Assembly: GCA_013398295.1 (NCBI GenBank) | Contig: VZSF01003291.1 | Coordinates: forward strand, 336,679 to 400,678 | Direction: 5' to 3' | Length of the DNA: 64,000 bases | Origin: Chionis minor | Taxonomy: Eukaryota > Chordata > Aves > Charadriiformes > Chionididae | Shown: positions 60,691 through 64,000 of the stretch, one piece after another | Position numbering within the stretch: the stretch's first letter is position 1 | Layout: the number at the start of each line of letters is the position of its first letter | Translations under genes and position numbers: made by a program | The notes under the pieces: model-generated | The model's database searches: none | Told to the model about the DNA's origin: nothing | What the model saw: the letters and a program-made list of their open reading frames with translations, nothing else

Positions 60691-61092
60691 ATAGAATCAT
60701 AGAATCATAGAATCGTTCAGGTTGGAAGAGATCTAAAGATCATCAAGTCCAACCATCAGCCTAACACTGCCAAAACCACCACTAAACCATGTCCCTCAGC
60801 ACCATGTCTACCCAGCTTTTAAATATCTCCAGGGATGGCGATTCCACCACGTCCCTGGGCAGCCTCTTCCAATGTTTGATAACCCTTTTGGTGAAGAAAT
60901 TTTTCCTAATACCCAATCTAAACTTCCCCTGGTGCAACTTGAGGCCATTTCCTCTTGTCCTATCGCTTGTTACTTGGGAGAAGAGACCGACCCCCACCTG
61001 GCTACAGCCTCCTCTCAGGCAGTTGTAGAGAGTGATATGGTCTCCCCTCAGCCTCCTTTTCTCCAGGCTGAACAACCCCAGTTCCCTCAGAT
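60691..61092 (-). mobile_element. CR1 LINE retrotransposon, 5'-truncated copy (about 400 bp)
   Basis: Minus-strand CR1 with three perfect ATAGAATC octamers at 60691-60714 (plus strand), then GTTCAGGTTGGAAGAG and GATCATCAAGTCCAACC, continuing to about 61092, where the match stops abruptly within the part coding for the LFSLEKRR region. It is very similar to the 6581 copy but shorter, and it keeps the bases deleted there. This is the best preserved CR1 in the window and presumably the youngest. 5' truncation removes everything upstream of the C-terminal domain. Confidence 0.95.
60782..61075 (-). pseudogene. CR1 ORF2 C-terminal fragment, frame intact
   Basis: About 97 codons of the C-terminal end of the CR1 ORF2 protein are uninterrupted on the minus strand, from [12 protein letters not shown] through [30 protein letters not shown] and [14 protein letters not shown] to the canonical LRDMV terminus with TAG at 60782-60784. 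The absence of stops and frameshifts fits a relatively recent insertion. The fragment lies downstream of the catalytic domain and has no promoter or start of its own, so it is a dead remnant. On the opposite strand an unrelated shadow frame (60872-61225) should not be annotated. Confidence 0.92.
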
Positions 61093-63560
61093 GGGCACAA
61101 GGGGCTGGACTGTGGTGCTGGAGCCATTACAGCATGGCCCCATCCAGCTGCAGACAATCCCTGTCACCACTTTTCACGGGCTACGGCTGCAGGAGGCTGC
61201 CAAGAAAGCGATGCCATGGCATTGAAGTTTTCGGATCTCCATGCTGTGGTCCCTGGGTAGCCACAGGTTTCTGCCACCATTCCCACCATGTGGCCAGGTA
61301 GGTTCACAGACCTGTAGCCTTCCTCACTCCACGACTCCTGGAATTTCACCATATCCATGTCGCAGCGTTGTGTCTGTTTCATTACTTTATAAAAGGATTT
61401 TAAGTCTTCGCCTTCGAGTCTGGTTTGTTAGTACTTGTAAGGATGGGAGGGAGAAAAAAAAATGACTTGACAGAGGCTGCAGAGTGAACACAGCACACCA
61501 CAAGCAATCAGCTCCCCATTTTCACTGCAGCAGTTTCAGGCAGTACCTCACTAGCTTTTTCTGCCTGATTTTTCAATTAAAAAAGAAAGAAAAAAAAAAA
61601 AAAAAGCCTGACCACCCTCTTGCTGAATAACTGGCTTACAGAAAGCCGTCGCTTTTTCTCCGAAAGGATTGAGAAACAGGGGCCTTCAATAGCTTCTTTG
61701 TGCAATTTTATTTTGCAGCTTCCAGCCCAAGACAGCATTTCCTGACCCATGAGGATATGCTGCCCTCTTCCAGTCTGGGACACTGCAGCTCAGCAGTGCC
61801 ATGGAGACACATCTCCACGGATCTGCAGGATTAATCCAAAGAATCAGTAATCCTCCACTTCCACAGGTCTAGTTTCTCTTAGCAGTTAGGTAATGGGTTA
61901 GGCAGAATTAATTAAAAGCACAAAGGACTAGGATGGTGTTCAAGCAGGCTCTTCCTGACCTCACACCCCCCATCCGCCCTCCCTCCTGCCCAGTTTGCAA
62001 CGCTGAGCCACGCTACCACCACACACTAGCCCCTGACACCTCTCCTCACCTTTTCCATCATTCAGGAAGGAGACCTCCTTCCACACTGAAAGAATCCTAT
62101 AAAGAACAAGAAAATCCTCAAATATGTTTTACTAAAATGCATGCCACCATCTGAGAGCCCCTGCCAGGAATTTTAATGTTTTGGGGTGGACAATAGAGAT
62201 GAGTGAGCAGGAGAGAGCACTAGGAGCCTGCCTTACCCAGTTAAGGGCTGCAAGCCTTTTTCTCCCTTTTTTACAAGGGGGACAGATGAGGACTTTCCAG
62301 CCCCGAGTGGAAGGTTGTCACACCTGCTGCTCTCACAGGTGCCTGTGTGCCAGGAGATCCCCTCCAGTAATTCCCCTGAGACTGCTCTTATCAGTTGCTG
62401 AAGATTAGAGGTACCTTGGAATAGAAACTTCAAGGAAAAAGGGAAGGGGAGAATTGCATTTCAAAGAAAGTGCTTGAAAGAAACCTTTGAAGGACCCTAT
62501 TCAAAGGTTCACGACTTGATATAACCATTTTAAAAAGATATAAATTCCTGTTTGGATTTGGGATTGGCTCTCACCCCAGCAGGACAGAAAAGCTGCCTTC
62601 TTTGTACGAATGCAGTCCCAGCACAACACAGGAGATGAGATCCGTCTGATAACATCTTACATTGCTTTCAACCTAAAAAATCCAAAGGTAATATATTAAG
62701 GTAAGACCTACTCTCACATATGCATTAATAACTTTTGGACAAAGACATGAGCTTGTGCCCATAAGCTTTTAGGTAGTATAAAGAGAGTTAAATGTTTGCG
62801 GGGCTGGCTGTATATCAGATATCCTAGTGAAAAATCACAGTCAACATTTACATCACTTACTGCTGAAATGTTTCCACCCCAGGATTAAAACACAGTAGTC
62901 ACTTCCCAGCCAGCACAGCAGCTAAATTAGATGCTCCACGCTGAACCGAAGCCCAAACATGGTCAAACCTTGGGCACAGCTTATCTTTTTTCTGGTCTCT
63001 GATGGGGTCCGGTCTTCCCTACTCATCCCAAGTATCCACCATTCCGGCAGTCACATCGCCACACCAGAGTCACCAGGCCTGACAGCACCAAGAATGTACT
63101 GGAGCTGGCAAATTGCTATCGACGGGTCAAATCAGCTCACGAGCACAAAAATACTCTGTCTACCTAATTTCCTGATACAGTTTCCTGGCGGATTTTTTTC
63201 TTCTGTTTGGAATTTTATTTCTCTTGGAATAAATATTTTATTTCTAGATATACTGAGGAAATAGCTGCTCTTATCTACTCTATTATAGGTGACTTCTAAA
63301 AACTAATATCTTTAATGATGCACAGCCTTCCATCTATGCAAGCCTTGGTTCAGTTAAGCCCTTAGCCCATGTAGCATGAAGAGAGTGTTTAACAAGATTC
63401 AGCAGGATGTATTTTTAAGGATATACCTACCAATTTGCTGACACAGGGTCAGGGCTCTTAGCACTGCCGCTCTCAGCCCCTTCTTCCTTTTTTGCATCAT
63501 GACTCCAGTTTGGCTGTATCTGAACCTGCACGGGGAGACCTTCCTTCACCCTTTCACTTT
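61093..63560. other. Single-copy-looking sequence, no gene recognised
   Basis: No known gene. Open frames are about 101 codons or fewer outside the CR1 shadow. A run of 16 A lies at 61590-61605. The 62.4-63.4 kb part is AT-rich. Confidence 0.55.
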
Positions 63561-63579
63561 TCCCAGCAGCAGCCCCTCA

Positions 63580-64000
63580 TCCTGGCTGCGACCTCTGCCC
63601 GGTCCCGCAATTCCTGTAGGCAAACACAGGAGTGCCCCGAGGATGCTGGGCAGTGACCCCGCGGGGAGGAGAAGGTCTGCCTACGCTGCCCAGCGCCGAG
63701 CAGGGGCTGAGGCCGCCTCTCCAGCCTTCAGAGCCACGGCAGCTGCACAAGCACATCCAGTGCCAAAGTACTGGTGGAAAATTCGTGTTGAGGTGCCGGA
63801 CGCGGGCGGCAGCACCAAGCAAGGGGTGCAGGGTGCTGCCTGAGCAGGGGCGCAGCCACTGGCTGTCGTGGGGAGGAGAGGACAGTGAGTGGTTCAGCCT
63901 CTCCCCTGCAGCATCAGCATCTCGCAGGGCTGCGCAGCTAGAGAACTGGGCAGAAAGCCAGGAAATCTTGAGTTATATTCCTGATGCTGCCATTAATTTC
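63580..64000. promoter_or_regulatory. GC-rich, CpG-containing window edge
   Basis: By hand count 63601-63960 is about 65% GC with 19 CpG (observed/expected near 0.5), the most GC-rich long segment of the window. Overlapping open frames of 114 (63499-63843 plus) and 81 codons (63577-63822 minus) reflect the scarcity of stops. It may be the flank of a promoter or first exon beyond the window end. No TATA box, splice site or coding motif can be asserted. Confidence 0.3.

Noticed and set aside
60872..61225. 117-codon plus-strand open frame
   Set aside because: Its first part is antisense to CR1 ORF2 and the remainder has no family resemblance.
1..64000. CRISPR arrays, bacterial operons, tRNA or rRNA genes, or LTR retrovirus-like elements
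   Set aside because: No regularly spaced direct repeats, ribosome-binding patterns, tRNA A/B-box pairs outside MIR relics, rRNA words or paired LTRs were seen. The CR1 and MIR content marks the DNA as vertebrate nuclear.

Overview
The window looks like avian (bird) nuclear DNA, probably intergenic or deep intronic. Four observations support this: non-LTR retrotransposons of the CR1 family with the octamer-type 3' ends typical of birds; very low overall repeat content; a few worn relics of the ancient MIR/CORE SINE; and moderate GC content with CpG depleted outside a few short patches. A 6-base N gap and a single N show that it comes from a draft assembly. I cannot name the species, and turtle or crocodilian DNA is not strictly excluded.

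I recognise no host protein-coding gene, rRNA or tRNA. Most of the 64 kb is single-copy-looking sequence with only short chance open frames. Layout: 1-6.6 kb single-copy; 6.58-7.26 kb a 5'-truncated CR1 (minus strand); 7.3-12.9 kb single-copy with a 31-base A run; 12.9-13.0 kb a MIR relic; 13.3-14.3 kb AT-rich sequence that looks like conserved non-coding DNA, interrupted by an assembly gap flanked by a suspicious near-duplication; 14.3-31.6 kb single-copy with one AT hairpin and one G-rich block; 31.65-32.5 kb an old, internally deleted CR1; 37.6-39.4 kb a MIR relic and two CR1 fragments of opposite orientation; 41.0-41.6 kb a very old CR1-like reverse-transcriptase remnant; 43.2 kb another MIR relic; 49.9-51.1 kb an unusually long open reading frame whose 3' part is CpG-island-like; 53.9-54.5 kb a CpG-dense segment next to AT-rich homeobox-motif-like sequence; 56.1 and 58.2 kb CR1-type tails; 60.7-61.1 kb a second well-preserved CR1; 63.6-64.0 kb a GC-rich, CpG-containing end that may be the edge of a promoter or exon lying outside the window.

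Nothing here forms a multi-gene system. The items most worth following up are the approximately 391-codon open frame at 49.9-51.1 kb with its CpG-rich 3' half, the CpG-dense segment at 54.0 kb, the paired TGATTAAT sites at 14.06 kb, and the possible assembly duplication at the 13.9 kb gap. The transposon record spans several ages, from CR1 copies whose reading frame is still legible to LINE remnants recognisable only by short reverse-transcriptase motifs.
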